Origin: Corallium rubrum
Lineage: Eukaryota; Cnidaria; Anthozoa; Scleralcyonacea; Coralliidae
DNA: 64,000 bases
Reading direction: 5' to 3'
NCBI GenBank assembly: GCA_964035015.1
Contig: OZ035997.1
Span: 17,893,666-17,957,665, forward strand
Below, piece after piece: positions 39,985-62,129 of this stretch. The stretch's first letter is position 1. The number at the start of each line of letters is the position of its first letter. The notes beneath the pieces are model-generated. The model searched no databases and had not been told where the DNA came from. It worked only from the letters and a program-made list of their open reading frames with translations. The position numbers were made by a program, and so were the translations under genes.

Positions 39985-41280
39985 AAAAATAGATGCAGTA
40001 ATATAATAGATTATCTCAAATTTCCTCAGCGTGTGTTCAGTTGTTTACGCACAGAGAATGTTATGGTCTTATGGACAGCGATGTATCTTCTAAACGCTGT
40101 ATAAATCGTCTGTCGTTTCTTTATATCGCGCTCCGTCTGACTTACCAATATACTTAGCCGACTTCTATTGATTTTCATGTCGACAATTATTGTGGCCGAA
40201 TATTAGTCGATGGTTCTCATCAAGCATTTATTTATATGGATAAAGCGTTTTAAGATCGTGTTATATATACACATATTATAGTTTATAATTAGTTGGTGCG
40301 ATGACAAAGTTTACTGAAAAGTTTCATGTTTGTACATCACCAGAAATTTGGGTCATTTGTGCCGGTCTCGGTGGCCTAATAATATAAATAATTATGTATT
40401 CTAATGTGTTTGATTCTATTCTAGTGTATTCTCATTATTCAGGTCATTGAGTTCTTTAGAATTTGCCTAATGCATCGCGAGCTGCGCACTTCGCATCGCC
40501 CGTAACGTTGTTGGTCAATTTGGCCAATTTCTAGCACCTGTTTACAAAGATTACTATGGCTAACACTACGAATAGTAGCGCTTTTAGTGCAAAATAAGAC
40601 GAGCGTATTGCCATAAAAAGTGTTGCCAAGCTGTTTACTAATAAGTGCATTTAGTGAGAAATGACGCAAAGACTCACGGCGCGCAAAAATTACTTGTTAT
40701 TTTATATTTGTTTTCTATATACGTTACCTAATAAATGGTATGTGAATGCTGTTTTGTCAATATGATGCTATATAGCGCGAAAATTAGCATAAATAATTAT
40801 ATAACTAGTATCTAAAGTATGAGCTTTGGTACTGGCAGGGTCTGGCCTTTTTGTGCCTAGCTGGATAAAAAATAACTAATATACGGTCACAATAATTGTC
40901 GACATGAAAATCGATAGAAGTCGGCTAAGTAATATTGGTACGTTGGATGGAGCGCGAGATAAAGAAACGACAGACGATCACAGCGTTTAGAAGATACATC
41001 ATGATCGCTGTCCATTCGCTGTGCGTAAACAACTGAACACACGCTGAGGAAATTTGAGTTAATCTATTATTGCATCTCTATTTTTTGGCTTTGTCCCCCG
41101 GTAGCAAAACCGGAGAAAAAGACCAGGCAAAATTAAAGCCGGAACAAAAGCTCGCGACAAAAGTTTACTCGCGCCATTTAGTCGCTACTCGCGCCATTTA
41201 GTCGCGACTCGCGCCATTTACTCGCGACTCGCGCCATTTACTCGCGACTCGCGAGGCGCGCCAATTAGATTATCTCGTTT

Positions 41281-42025
41281 CCCAAGTGGTACAAACCTAA
41301 GACGATTGATTTACTTTAAATATGACCGCGTTCGACTGTACTCATCTCAGTTCAAATAGATTTTTCTCCGTTGTTATTCTATACGATTTGTTCTAATTCA
41401 CATATGTTGTACAGAATTTAACGCTCTATCTAATCGTACAAGTTTCCCAAATGGCACAAACCTACAGACGATTGATTTACTTTAAATATGACCGCGTTCG
41501 ACCGCACGCCAAGTAAATAGCATAATAATTCCATTTGATATTTGCGCTCATCTCAGTTCAAATAGATTTTTCTCCGTTGCTATTCTATACGATTTGTTTT
41601 AATTCACATATGTTGTACAGAATTTAATGCTCTATCTAACCGTGCAAGTTTCCCAAATGGCACAAACCTACAGACGATTGATTTACTTTAAATATGACCG
41701 CGTTCGACCGTACGCCAAGTAAATAGCCGTATAATGCAATTTGATACTTGCGCTCATCTCAGTTCAACTGACATATTTTTCTCCGTTGCTATTCTATACG
41801 ATTTGTTCTAATTCACATATGTTGTACAGAATTTAACGCTCTATCTAACCGTGCAAGTTTCCCAAATGGCACAAACCTACAGACGATTGATTTACTTTAA
41901 ATATGACCGCGTTTGACCGTAGGCCAAGTAAATAGCGTAAATAATGCAATTTGATATTTGCGCTCATGTCAGTTCAAATAGCCTTTTCTCCGTACCTACA
42001 TACATGGCACAAACCTACAGACGAT
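41281..42025. repeat. 206-bp satellite, about four units
   Basis: Unit starts CTCATCTCAGTTCAAATAG at about 41340, 41548, 41754 and 41965, and contains GTTGTACAGAATTTAACGC and CAGACGATTGATTTAC. Non-coding. Confidence 0.9.
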
Positions 42026-42600
42026 TCAGGGGTATTTAGATCCGCGGTAGCCGTATTATTGGCCATTGGGATATATCTTCCAGCAGTTAGCCGTTAAATT
42101 CTATATTTCCGACAAAGTTTTGCACAAAAACATTTCGAAGACAGGGGATATTGCTGATAAACTGGTTAAGTACTTTTAATTTTTAACGTGACTTATAGTA
42201 AACTTGTGAGTGTGATCTACCACAGTTTTTGTGAGCCATGATGAGTCATGATAAAAAATTATTAAGGTCAGAGAACGTGTACTTTCTCTTTACTTATCTT
42301 ATAAGATCTCGCTAAAATCTTATAAGATCTACGTGTAAAAATCTTAAGATTTTCTTAAGATCTTACAAGATTTTCAAAAATCACATAATATCTTGACATG
42401 ATTCTCACAGTGGTGGGTTTGCGCAGATACATGTACGCATAGCGGACCTTTTGTTTAATATGAAATAACAAGAACGCGCGGATCCGGCTAGCCGGGCTTG
42501 GCCCGGTGGACTTTAATTAAGGCATGCTGTTATCCCTAAAAATTAAAATAGATTTCAGCCAGCTTAAAGCCTTAAATTCTATTTGTACGTTTCTTAGGTT
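42026..42600. other. no gene; palindrome-rich
   Basis: A cluster of TCTTATAAGAT / ATCTTAAGAT words lies at 42290-42375. Possible promoter region of the fibrinogen-domain gene starting at 42607, but no specific element is identified. Confidence 0.4.
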
Positions 42601-42606
42601 TTCAAA

Positions 42607-52168
<9,562 letters not shown>

Positions 52169-52768
52169 TTAAAATACTTCTCTTAACAAATGAAAAAAAT
52201 AGTGAAGCAAGCTAATTAAAAGAACGAAATATCAGCCCTTAAAACTAACGTTCTGAGAGGTCAGGTATTTGAAAAATTATATTCTAAATGTAAATCGTTG
52301 GTAATTCAGACAAATAAAGTACGTCAGTACCAAGTGCTTGGCTAAAGAGATTCTACTTAATTATTTATCACAGCAAAGCCAAATAACTAGCCTGTAAACA
52401 GACTGTCTTGGGGGGGGGGGGGGGGGCGTGTGGCTTCCCAGAACGTCTCGCAGGCTACCAAATAACTTATAAACAGAAAAATAAGCGCGATGAACCGTTT
52501 GCGTTATATTCCCTTGGTTTTCATCTGACGTTACGGCGGCCATATTGGTGCACAGAAGCAATGAAATGCGGCCATATTGGTGCACAATCCTTATCCTGTG
52601 GGAATTTAAATCTATTCTTATCCAAACATTTCGTATTGTTTTACCACCCATTTAACGATCCATAGAATTTCATGTTTGGAAACTGACGTCACATCGGGTC
52701 AAACATAATTGGCAATTTACAAAACACAATTTACCGTTACTACCATGAAATATTTAAACGTTTACATA

Positions 52769-53044
52769 CAGTGTATATCAAAAAAACCTGAACCCTTAGA
52801 AAACAACCTATTGTAGTAGTTTGAAAGCCCTAAGCACTTCGCTGAATCCACAGATGCGTAAAACACACGATGTTATACACCTGGGAAATTAAGATAACTT
52901 GACGTGTATGCATGGTGAAAGTATTTAAATGCTTTTTCTCTTCCTGTTTAACTTATGTGCTGATTAATTTATAACGCAGCGCTTTTAGGACTTTCAAACT
53001 ACTACAATAGTTTTCTAAGGGTTCAGTTTTTTTTATACATACTG
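52769..53044. mobile_element. MITE between the two host genes
   Basis: CAGTGTATATC...CTGAACCCTTAGAAAAC and inverse; arms of about 55 bases include CTACTACAATAG. Confidence 0.8.
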
Positions 53045-53580
53045 TAGTATACAATTGATATGGAAGTACTCGATCTACACGTGCACAATATGACCGGCGG
53101 TATTGTGTAGTATTAGCACACGGTATCGTAGTAGAGGTAACAGGCACGTATTCATATCGTTCTTATTATCTATTATTGCATACATTAACATACATTTTTT
53201 CTACAAGAATTTTAATTAAACATTGCCAAAACCCATTTACAAATATTTCATAATTCACCATGTACTTTATTATTACGCATCAACTAATAACAATTGAACA
53301 TTCAACCTTAAAACAAATTTTACTCTTTTATACTTTTTTAATTATTCAAAGCAACCATTTTACTTAGGGACCATAACTTTTGATCATAACTCATTTATTT
53401 TGAGTATCTAAATTGTGTTTTTAACTAAACTTAATAAAAACATGCAGTGTTTCTACATTGAAATGTTTTGCGCTCTGCCACGTGTCGTCATTGTAACTCT
53501 GGCTGTATAATTCATGAAGCACAAATCAAAATATACGTATCAATAAAAACGTTAGCGATCATCAAGTATCAAAGAAAAAG
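53045..53580. other. spacer between convergent host genes, no gene seen
   Basis: AT-rich 3' flanks; no supported frame. Confidence 0.5.
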
Positions 53581-54799
53581 TCAAGGTCTCCAGTTAACAT
53601 CAAAACCAGGAGTTTCACAATGGTTAAGGTTTTCAGCAAACTGTTTCATGGTCGGGCTCTGCCATCCACCAAATGGTTTAAAATCACTAAAAGTTTCTGC
53701 TCCATCATAATGTGCGTACCATAGTGGAAAACTGGAGCCCCCAGTGTAGCTGAGGCCCATGATATTTGACCAGTTATTTAACGAGGTGTACACTCCCGTA
53801 GGCCCCGTTGGAAAATAGTTTTGAAGAGCAGCAACTAAATCTTCAAAAAACATACGATTTTTATTTTTATCGGCAAACCAATTGCCTAATTCGACATCTA
53901 ACCAAATCATGTTAACATCTAGATTAAGACCTATCATGTCTTGAACCTAAAGAAAAAAATAAATTTATCTAACATCACTTTCAAAATAACAATTACTATG
54001 GATCAACATACAAAAATATAAGTATGAAACTCTGATTACTGGATATTTCCAGTTTGTTTCCCGTATCGCGGCGGTGCTTTGTATTACGTTCTAACACTCA
54101 ATTTTCCAGCGCTGATGTATTTTGTGAGTTCTGATTGGATAATTTGTACCACGTGATACCCTATTCTGTCATGGCAACGCTCCCATGTGTTAATGCGTTA
54201 TTAATCGTGCAGTAAATGTTATACAGTAAAAAGCCGCTAATAAGAACCTACCACTATTAAGAAGCTCAGGCTGAAATTAAGAATTTATTTATATAAGAAT
54301 ATATAAGTATATAAGAACCTATCTCAGGCTGATTTGGTAAAATGTAGGTTTTTGCTAGCGGGTATTTACTGTAACACATGGAAATTAATGCACGGTTGCT
54401 AAAATTTTGAAATTGTGAAGCTACTCTGGAGGGTACAAAAGATTAAAAATCTTGTAATATTACAATTTTTTGTAAACTAGTATTTTAGATGTTTCTAATG
54501 ACTGTAGAGAACTCGTTCTTAAGTCAGGAAATTTAAGCATTAATACAAGGTATATTAAATGATCAGATTGTCACTCATTTTGCAAGCGTAAATTTCGTAT
54601 CCAGTACTCAAATTGAATATTAATTAAATGTTTAAAGCACTCTTTCTTTGTGTTTTATTGGAATTCACATCCACTCATTTACTATGTAAATACCAATAAC
54701 ACACTCACACACTCAGTGAGTGCTTTAATCCTTAATTAGTATTAGCCTTATCTTCGTATGCCAAATAAGAATTTTTCTTACATAGTTTGTTGGGTGGGG

Positions 54800-55383
54800 C
54801 TACGAATGCAGGTGGTGGTGCTGGTAGTGGTGTACCACCACAGGTGGTGGTACTGGTGCTATAGTGGTATGATGCTGCTTGTAGTTCTGTTAGTGGTGGC
54901 CGGTAGTGGCAGTGGTATGATCCATGTAGCTAGTGCGTGATGATGCTGGTAGTTGTGCTGGTGGCACTGGTAATGGTGGTGATGGTAGTGGTGTACCACC
55001 ACCAGTGGTGGTACTGGTGCTATAGTGGTATGCTGCTGGTAGTGCCATTAGTGGTGGCCGGTAGTGGCAGTGATATGATCCACATAGCTAGTGGTGGTGC
55101 TGGTAGTTGTGCTGGTGGTGCTAGTAATGGTAGTGCTGGTTGGTGTTGGTAGATTGGTGATCTGGTTCTCGTGCTGCTGCTGGTGCTGGTGACGGTAGTG
55201 GTAGTGATGGTAGTGGTGTGGTGTTGGTGGTAGTTGTGTGGTGCTGGTAGTCAGGTAGAGGTATGGTGGTGGTGCTGGTGGTGGTGCTGGTAGTGATGTG
55301 GTGCTGGTGGTGGTGCTGGTGCTGGTAGTGATGTGGTGCTGGTGGTGGTGGTGCTGCTGGTGCTACTGTTGGTAGTAGTGGTG
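54800..55383. repeat. TGGTGG-rich repeat, including two about 125-bp copies
   Basis: Irregular GGTGCTGGTAGT units. Blocks at about 54812-54937 and 54980-55095 are near-duplicates. It lies in the intron of the lysozyme-like gene. Confidence 0.85.
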
Positions 55384-56036
55384 CAGGGGCGGATACAGGG
55401 GGGTGACTGGGTGACTAGTCACCCCCCTTCCCTGTCCCAACCAATACAGGGTTATACAGCGATACACCAGCAGCTGTTTATACAAATCACAACAGTCACT
55501 CGTGTGTAAAACGTGCATAAATTATTGTATAACACTGCTTATTGATACAGGCCGTAGCTATTGTGTCTCCTTTGCAATAAGATTGGACATCATAATACGC
55601 TAATATCTTGTAAATTTGAAACTCCAATTTTAAAACAGTAAGAATCACGATTATATATACGTATTGTATACAATCTCAATCTGAAAGCTGAATATACATA
55701 GTAATTTTGGAACATAAACGTATTAAACATATCCCCATGAGTCCACGACAATGACGACATATGGTGTATTCATATATTTGGGTATTTTGTTTGGCAATTT
55801 ATATCCTTTAAAACTCTTTCAAATCCCCCTCAAAATGCAGGAAATGCTATTTCAGAGACTCTAAAATTCAAAATTTTTCCGGGGGAGCAACCTTCGGCGC
55901 TCCTCTGCCCACGTAGTAAGTATTGCCTGTTTTGCCCCCTCACCCCCCCCCCCCCGCGCCCTTGTTAAATATTCTGAAAGAAACAACTGAGCACCTTATA
56001 GTCACCCCCCTTGCAAAAATCCTGTATCCGCCACTG
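55384..56036. mobile_element. hAT-type MITE (653 bp)
   Basis: Ends CAGGGGCGGATACAGG and CCTGTATCCGCCACTG; flanking octamers TAGTGGTG and TGGTGGTG match at 7 of 8. The minus-strand frame with WRIQDF is the usual shadow of such ends. Confidence 0.85.
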
Positions 56037-56511
56037 TGGTGGTGGGGTTTGATCAAGTACTTTTGATTTAGCTAGATCTAATTTTGGCCCATAATGTATA
56101 CATGTACAATTTTTTCTAAAGTATACAGTGACAATGTAATAACTACAATTATATCGCAATGTCAATTTATAATATTAACTCATGCAGAATGCAGTTAACG
56201 TTTGTTTGCATACATGCACTTTACTCAAAATTCGACTGACCCAACGTCTTGGTTCCTTCTCAAACTATTCAATATTACCTGTATATCATTTCTCTAATAT
56301 AAATTAATTCTTTATATATTTTAATGTAAAATTAGGATTCAAAATAGCTAAAGAATTTAAATTTCATTTAATTCGAGTCTTTTGTAATCTTTACTATGAA
56401 ATGAAATTCCACTTCAGTTTTTTATGATTGTATTTGGAAGAACACCTAAGATAATGAAAAATGACTTTTACATGCCTTTCAAATCTTATCCCATTCTTGA
56501 GCTATGCAATT

Positions 56512-56735
56512 TGAGCAATGACGTCACACATTGTATGTGGGAGAAAATGAAAAATCAGTAATATCTTTTGATTGGTCGACTAAACTGAATCAAATGTTGG
56601 AAATTTTCCTTGGGGTATGGTCTGCTTACATCTGCAATGTGTGGTTTTGTGTAGTTGAACCAATTCAAAGATATGGCTGATTTTCCATTTTCTCCCACAT
56701 ACAATTGCAACATGTGATGTCATTACTAAAGACAA
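56512..56735. repeat. inverted repeat with TGACGTCAC
   Basis: GAGCAATGACGTCACACA...TATGTGGGAGAAAATG and inverse around a short loop. Possibly a MITE. Confidence 0.6.
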
Positions 56736-57926
56736 AAACCCGTCAGACTAAATTAAGAATTCAACATCATATTTGTTTTCTGGAAAAGCACAAAGGAAAA
56801 TATGTGTTTCACTCAATCACATATAGGCAATTACAATAGTTATATACTACCATTAACAAAACCACAATGAAACAAATGTATCTATTTAAGCGATTGCATG
56901 TCTGCAAGAACCAAACAAAATCAGAAAATTATGGCAAAATTCATAATTACAGAATCACTCAAGTTTTGGCCATTAGCAGTTCATAATGATTTATTCACCC
57001 CTAACGAGGTTGCTTAGCAAATAAATTTGGCAGAAATGAGGAGCCAACAGATTTCTGGGTCAGACACGGTTGCCGAATATATTCAAATGAAAATTTTTCT
57101 TTTGTTTACCTTGACAGCTTGAATATACTGCCTTATTCGTTTTGATGACGGAACTATTTCAAGAAATGGAGTAACAAAAGGCTTATTATTAATGAGTGCT
57201 TATTTTAAAAAAATATTTTTGTTTTAAATAACACCCAATAACCACCCGGCTACCCTGGTGATGCTGGGTTCAGCCATTGGCATAGCTTTTGTATTTCAGT
57301 AGAACAGAGGGGCCTGAGCTCAGCATGGAGGGTTCTGTAGTTGAAGGAGTTTATTTTGTATTGTTATTGTGTTGTACTTTGTATGTATTATTTGACATTG
57401 TAGGTATCCTGAATAAATATCATTATTATTATTAATCGTGGGTGGAGTGGTTAGAGTGAGAGTTGCAAAAATACATGTAAAAAGGGGTGCAGGGGTGAGG
57501 AGGTTTTTGCGTTAATTTATTTGTAGTAAATATTATATTATTTACAGTACCTGCTTCCCAGCATTACCACATTTTGGACAAGGAAACATGTAGGCGTCGA
57601 CCATGCGGATACCTGCTTGACGAGCATTGGTTATGGTCACGGGTGCATTATAATCTGGAATACCAGAACTGCAGATGACTGAAGACATTGGAAAGAATTA
57701 GTGCTAACACGTTCAGAAACGTCAACTCCAATTCTTGCTTCTGTTGACATGCAAAATTGTAGCAATAGAAACAGGTAAAAATGAGAGTATTTCATGCTTG
57801 GCGTATTAAACGTACAACGCACCTTACAAAATTAAAAGAATACAGTACGCATGCTCGTAGGCGGCGGAACCGGGGGGCTGAGGCACAGAATAAGGATCAA
57901 CCAGAAGTCCAACTCTCTGTTGGCAC

Positions 57927-58895
57927 CAGGGTTGCCGGCTCCAGCGCATGCTCGGAGCCAGATATGGTTTGAAAAGTAGCCAAAATCCACCAAAAGAGGC
58001 CAAACTACAACCTCGTACCCAGGGCCATTTGTAGAGAACTGGGCCAAGATGGCGAATAAAACAAAATGTGGAGGCTAGCCCAAAATGCGCAGTATATTGC
58101 GCATTTTATTAACTAGAACTCAGTTCTTTACACAGTAATTATACCTAATTACACCCAATTATTGCATGGTTTAAAATATAATTTCCCGTGCCGTGTGCAA
58201 GAACAACCGACAAGGTCAAAATACAATTTTTAAAAAAACAAAACAAAATCAAACCGTCTGATTTACGCCATAAGCTCTTGACCAATCAGAGGCTGAGATA
58301 GCCTGGCCTCCACCAGGGCCATTTGTTCCCACCATCTTGGCCCAGTTCCCTACAAATGGCCCTGGGTACGAGGTTGGCCAAACTACTATTTTTTCAAAAG
58401 AGGCCAAAAAGAAGCCAAATGGCAAGCTCGTACCAGGGCTTTTTGATTCCTCGGTTGAATAGTCAGCAAAAAGAGCACTGGAACTGAAGTAACAGGTACG
58501 GGTTGACTGAATTGGGGCATTATATTCGAAAAATAAGGAGAAAAGATAAGAGAGGCGGACGTCTGCGAACGCATTGCTTATTCAATGTTATTCGTTACTT
58601 TATCGGCATTACAATTGGCTGAATTTCATAAACTGTGATTGGCTAAAAACACAACTAGATTATCCCATATGATTATCCTCAGAAATTTACATTACAAATC
58701 AACCTCCTACATCATTTACCATACAACTAAATTATTTTTTCAATTAAAGATCAATAAAATTTTTAACAATTGCTTTGAAGTGAAAAGAGGCCAAAAAGAA
58801 GCCAAAAGGCCAAACTTTTTTTTCGAGGCCAAGCAAGAAAAAAAGAAGCCAAAATCGAGTTATTTGGCCTCCAAGAGGCCAATCTGGCAACCCTG
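57927..58895. mobile_element. hAT-type element (969 bp) with 8-bp target duplication
   Basis: GTTGGCAC on both sides (57919-57926, 58896-58903), ends CAGGGTTGCC and GGCAACCCTG. The interior has many GAGGCCAAA words and a nested foldback at about 58000-58400 (CAACCTCGTACCCAGGGCC and inverse). No transposase. Inserted just upstream of the nuclease gene at 59038. Confidence 0.88.
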
Positions 58896-59037
58896 GTTGG
58901 CACCGGGGCGCTTATATACGGGGCGGTGCAACGCGCTCATATCGCGCTGATCGATATGTGAGCCCTATATAAACGCGGGAATAGACCTTTCCCAGGATAC
59001 GTGTGGCCGCGCGTGAAAGCGAGGCTCTGGTAAGTAC

Positions 59038-61247
59038 ATGGCGCCAATTTTCAATATGGCGGATCAACAAAGTCTGCAAGGGTGCAAGAAAGACGAATTA
59101 AAAACGTGGCTTAAAGCTCGTGGACTTAAAGTTTCAGGAAGAAAACAAGACTTGATCACTCGTGTAACAAAAGCCGAACAAGACGGCACTGAATTACTTG
59201 TGAACAGGGAAATGAGAGAGAAAAATGAGCGAGAGAAAAGAATGATCGACAAGCTTAAAACTCCGTTTGAGGATCTCCCAAATCCTAAAACACTAAACAA
59301 CTGGACCGAGGATCTCTCATATCTACCAGTAATAACTGTTAATGAAATTAAGGACTATTTAGTGTATGGAAAATGCAAATTCTACGCAAAAGAAGACATG
59401 AAGTGTTTTAAACAGCTAAAAGCTTTCAAATTTTTCATGGATGGCCATGTACAAGATATTAAACTTAGTATTATTAACGCAACTAGTAATTATTGCTTCG
59501 TAAAAGCAAAGATTTTACCATCAATGCGCACAGACCGTGTTTATGAGACCTGGATTTCCGTCGTTAAAGAAACTGCTAAAGTCTTATCTGCAGATTGTAA
59601 CTGCACAGCAGGGTAAGCAACATGCATCTGTTTGCGTTCTTGTTATATATGTTTTTACGATATTCTAAATTATAAACAAGATATTAAGCAAGCAAACAAA
59701 CAAACAATAGTTGGATGTATAATATTCTTGGTTGACATGTAGTTTTCTTAATTAATTTTGCTTCTGTTTGTAGGTTAGGTGAAGCATGCAATCATATTGC
59801 AGCATTACTGTTTGCTGTTGAGGATTATGCCATGACCTATAATCAACCCTCCTCCAGTAGCACTTCGTGTACATCAAAGCTGTGTGAATGGAACAAACCA
59901 CGTAGCAGAAAACTCAGTCCCAAGGAAATAAGTCAAATGAGACCAGTTAAACATCAGTATGGGAAAAAGCCAAGGCTACCAGCAGTACCTAGTTCTGGTG
60001 AGTACAATGCCTGCTCAGCGAAACAGAACTCGTTTTTGCTCAATCTCACCAATAGCCTCAAAACTGTAAATCCACACTGTGTCCTTTTTACTGTTGTTGA
60101 AAAAGAGGGCAAAGAAAACACAGAAATGTCATATGACATTTCATGTGTTAACAATGTTGGGGCTTATGAAGAAGTTTCAACAACCAAAGTTTTGGAATCA
60201 CCCACTACCCCAGAAGTTTTAATGTCACCGACTACTCCAAGCCCTATTGGTATTATTCCGAATAATCATATGTCAACAGTTATGACAATCAGTTGTCCCA
60301 TCCAGAGCCCTTTGAAAAATGCAACACGAATCCCACTCCAATCTTTGCAACAAAATATTTTAAGTGTTCGTGAATCACAGATAGCACAAGTAGCAAGCAG
60401 TTCCACTTCAAAGTATATTCCAATAAAGCTTCCACTAATCGATGATTCTGTCAGAGAAATGGAACTTCCAGAAAATTTATCTGAGGATGCCAGACAATTT
60501 TTTAATGATTCAGTAAAGGTAGACCTTGAGAAAGCATTCAAAATTGAATTTTCCACTCGAAACCAGTCGAATAGTGTTGCATGGTACAACCATAGGCAGT
60601 ATCGACTGACATCTTCTAATTTCGGAAAAGTACTTAAGAGAAAAAAGGAAGACTGTTCAAAACTTGTCAATGCAATGACCACTGGTGCCACAAAGAATCT
60701 AAATGTTAGTTCACTTAGATATGGCTGTGAGAATGAGGATCCTGTGGCCAAATACTATGTGCAATACCAAGAGAGGCATGGTCATACTGGACTTCAGATA
60801 TTTCCTTGTGGATTAGTTGTCAACCCAAAATACAGTTGGCTTGGTGCTTCCCCTGACAGGGTTGTCTTTGATCCCACCAGTAACCCGCCTTATGGATGTG
60901 TTGAGATAAAGTGCATAGAGAGTGGTAAGGGGATGACACCTCTACAAACATACCATGCTAAAAGAGAACCCAGTTCAGGCAAGAAAAAGCCTTTTTGTTT
61001 AATGAAACAGGAAGATAGCCTGATACTCGATCCAGATCATTGTTATTACCACCAAGTACAAGGCCAATGTGCAATATCAGGTCTGAAATGGAATGATTTT
61101 GTCCTGATGACTGATTTGGAGTTCGGAGACGAAGGAATACATGTTGAGAGAATCTATTTTAATAAAAACTGGCATGATTTGTCCTTAAGAAAGTTAACAC
61201 ATTTCTATTTTTCAAAAATCATGCCAACATTACTTCAAAGGTTTTGA
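59038..61247 (+). CDS. SAP-SWIM-YqaJ nuclease, 682 aa, two exons, intact
   Basis: Exons 59038-59612 and 59774-61247 (GTAAGC donor, TTTGTAG acceptor); the joined length is an exact multiple of three. SAP DNA-binding domain at about 13-48 (KDELKTWLKARGLKVSGRK). SWIM zinc motif built across the intron (CNC ... CNH, about 188-202). A Ser/Thr/Pro-rich linker leads to a YqaJ/lambda-exonuclease domain at about 460-640 with WYNHRQYRLTSSNFGKV, YGCENEDP, LGASPDRVV (D553), VEIKC (E569, K571) and the YHQVQGQ motif. All catalytic residues are present. AATAAA is at 61416. Likely a transposon-encoded nuclease acting with the facing transposase; domestication is an alternative. Confidence 0.9.
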
Positions 61248-61718
61248 GAACCAACAAATTTCTGTATATTTTTGTTAACATGTTGTGCACTGTACTGTGC
61301 TACACTATATTATTAGGCTCCTATCAATGTTAAGTCCAGAGGGGGGGGGGGGGGGTGGACATGTGGGGCATTTGATTTTGACAAGAAAATGTTATCAAAT
61401 GCCCAACTGTGGGGCAATAAACATCAATCAAATGTAATAAAAAAGGTAGGGCTTGTGCATTTAAACATAGCTTTCCTGAATGTTTTGATAATTTAAAGCT
61501 TGCCTAGACTATTTGCAGGAATTCAAATAGTGTCAAATGTCCCCACTACTACTTTTATTCAAATTCCTGGGGATAGGATTATAAATGATGCCCTCCCCCC
61601 TCCCCCCTCTGGGACTTACATTGATACAATAGGTGCATTAATTAAATAAGGAAATAAATACAATTAATACTATGTGAATGATAATTATGTGTGATACATT
61701 TATATAGGTACAGTATAT
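61248..61718. other. 3' flank of nuclease gene, no gene seen
   Basis: Contains a poly-G tract at about 61340-61356 and a facing C-rich stretch at about 61590-61610 (CCCTCCCCCCTCCCCCCTC). AGTCCAGAGGGGG and CCCCTCTGGGACTT are inverted, marking a foldback of about 275 bases. Confidence 0.5.
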
Positions 61719-62126
61719 ACCCTTGCAAAAAATCCTATATTGTTTCCTATAAGAATTTCAATGGGAATTCCTATTAGATTTTGGAAGGCACAGTTCAGCC
61801 TTTTGAATGATGGTTTTTAAGGGGCATTGCAGCCCATTTAATTGAAGAAACTAACTATGAAAATCAATTAAGCATAATTCAATATCAGTGATTTCATTGT
61901 TTTTAAACATTGTTTAACTTTTTTAATGTTAAAAACATTCAGTACATTGATTTTGAATTATAATGATTAATTGATTTTCCTAGTTTTAATGCCCCTTAAA
62001 AACCATCATTCAAAAGGCTGAACTGCGCATTTAAAGAATTCCTATTGGGAGTTTATTCCAATTAGATTTTGGCTCATCCCTATAGGAATTCCTACAGGAT
62101 CCTATAGGATTTTTTTCATAAGGGAT
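61719..62126. mobile_element. MITE with nested inverted repeats
   Basis: Outer ends CCCTTGCAAAAAATCCTATA and inverse; inner pair GTTCAGCCTTTTGAATGATG / CATCATTCAAAAGGCTGAAC. It ends four bases before the transposase stop codon. Confidence 0.75.
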
Positions 62127-62129
62127 AAG

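Larger units (their letters stand above)
37747..41277. mobile_element. foldback transposon, MULE-like, with 9-bp target duplication
   Basis: Flanked by TTTCCCAAG on both sides (37738-37746 and 41278-41286) within a satellite. The ends read AGATAATCTAATTGGCGCGC and inverse, then tandem TAAATGGCGCGAGTCGCGAG units (about eight left, five right), then a unique inverted segment. The left arm resumes at about 39987-40194 and pairs with 40886-41081, so the left arm is split by a nested insertion. Long inverted arms and a 9-bp duplication are typical of Mutator-like foldbacks. No transposase. Confidence 0.8.
53581..57795 (-). pseudogene. secreted GH25 lysozyme-like gene, two exons, frameshift in exon 1
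   Basis: Exon 1 (57795-57551): signal peptide MKYSHFYLFLLLQFCMSTEA, then RIGVDVSERVSTNSFQCLQ. Near 57671-57690 the protein moves to another frame that continues GIPDYNAPVTITNARQAGIR and YMFPCPKCGNAGKQ up to a GTACTG donor. Exon 2 (53946-53581, after TTTCTTTAG) continues in phase: MIWLDVELGNWF, GVYTSLNNW, PLWYAHYD and a C-terminal FDVNWRP. The GH25 acids DVS and LDVE are present. The family cleaves bacterial peptidoglycan. Relative to the family about 15 residues seem missing at the shift, so a deletion is likely; a sequencing error or missed micro-exon is possible. Confidence 0.7.

Noticed and set aside
39522..39986. 154-codon minus-strand frame rich in CVFVCL
   Set aside because: Mostly the CACACAAA microsatellite; the rest shows no domain.
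55965..56165. Minus-strand frame containing PPPQWRIQDFCKGGD
   Set aside because: Common shadow of hAT-MITE termini, not a protein.
57121..57200. Possible extra exon of the lysozyme-like gene (minus strand, GTAAAC donor)
   Set aside because: Exons 1 and 2 already join in phase with family sequence continuous across the junction; this segment does not match.
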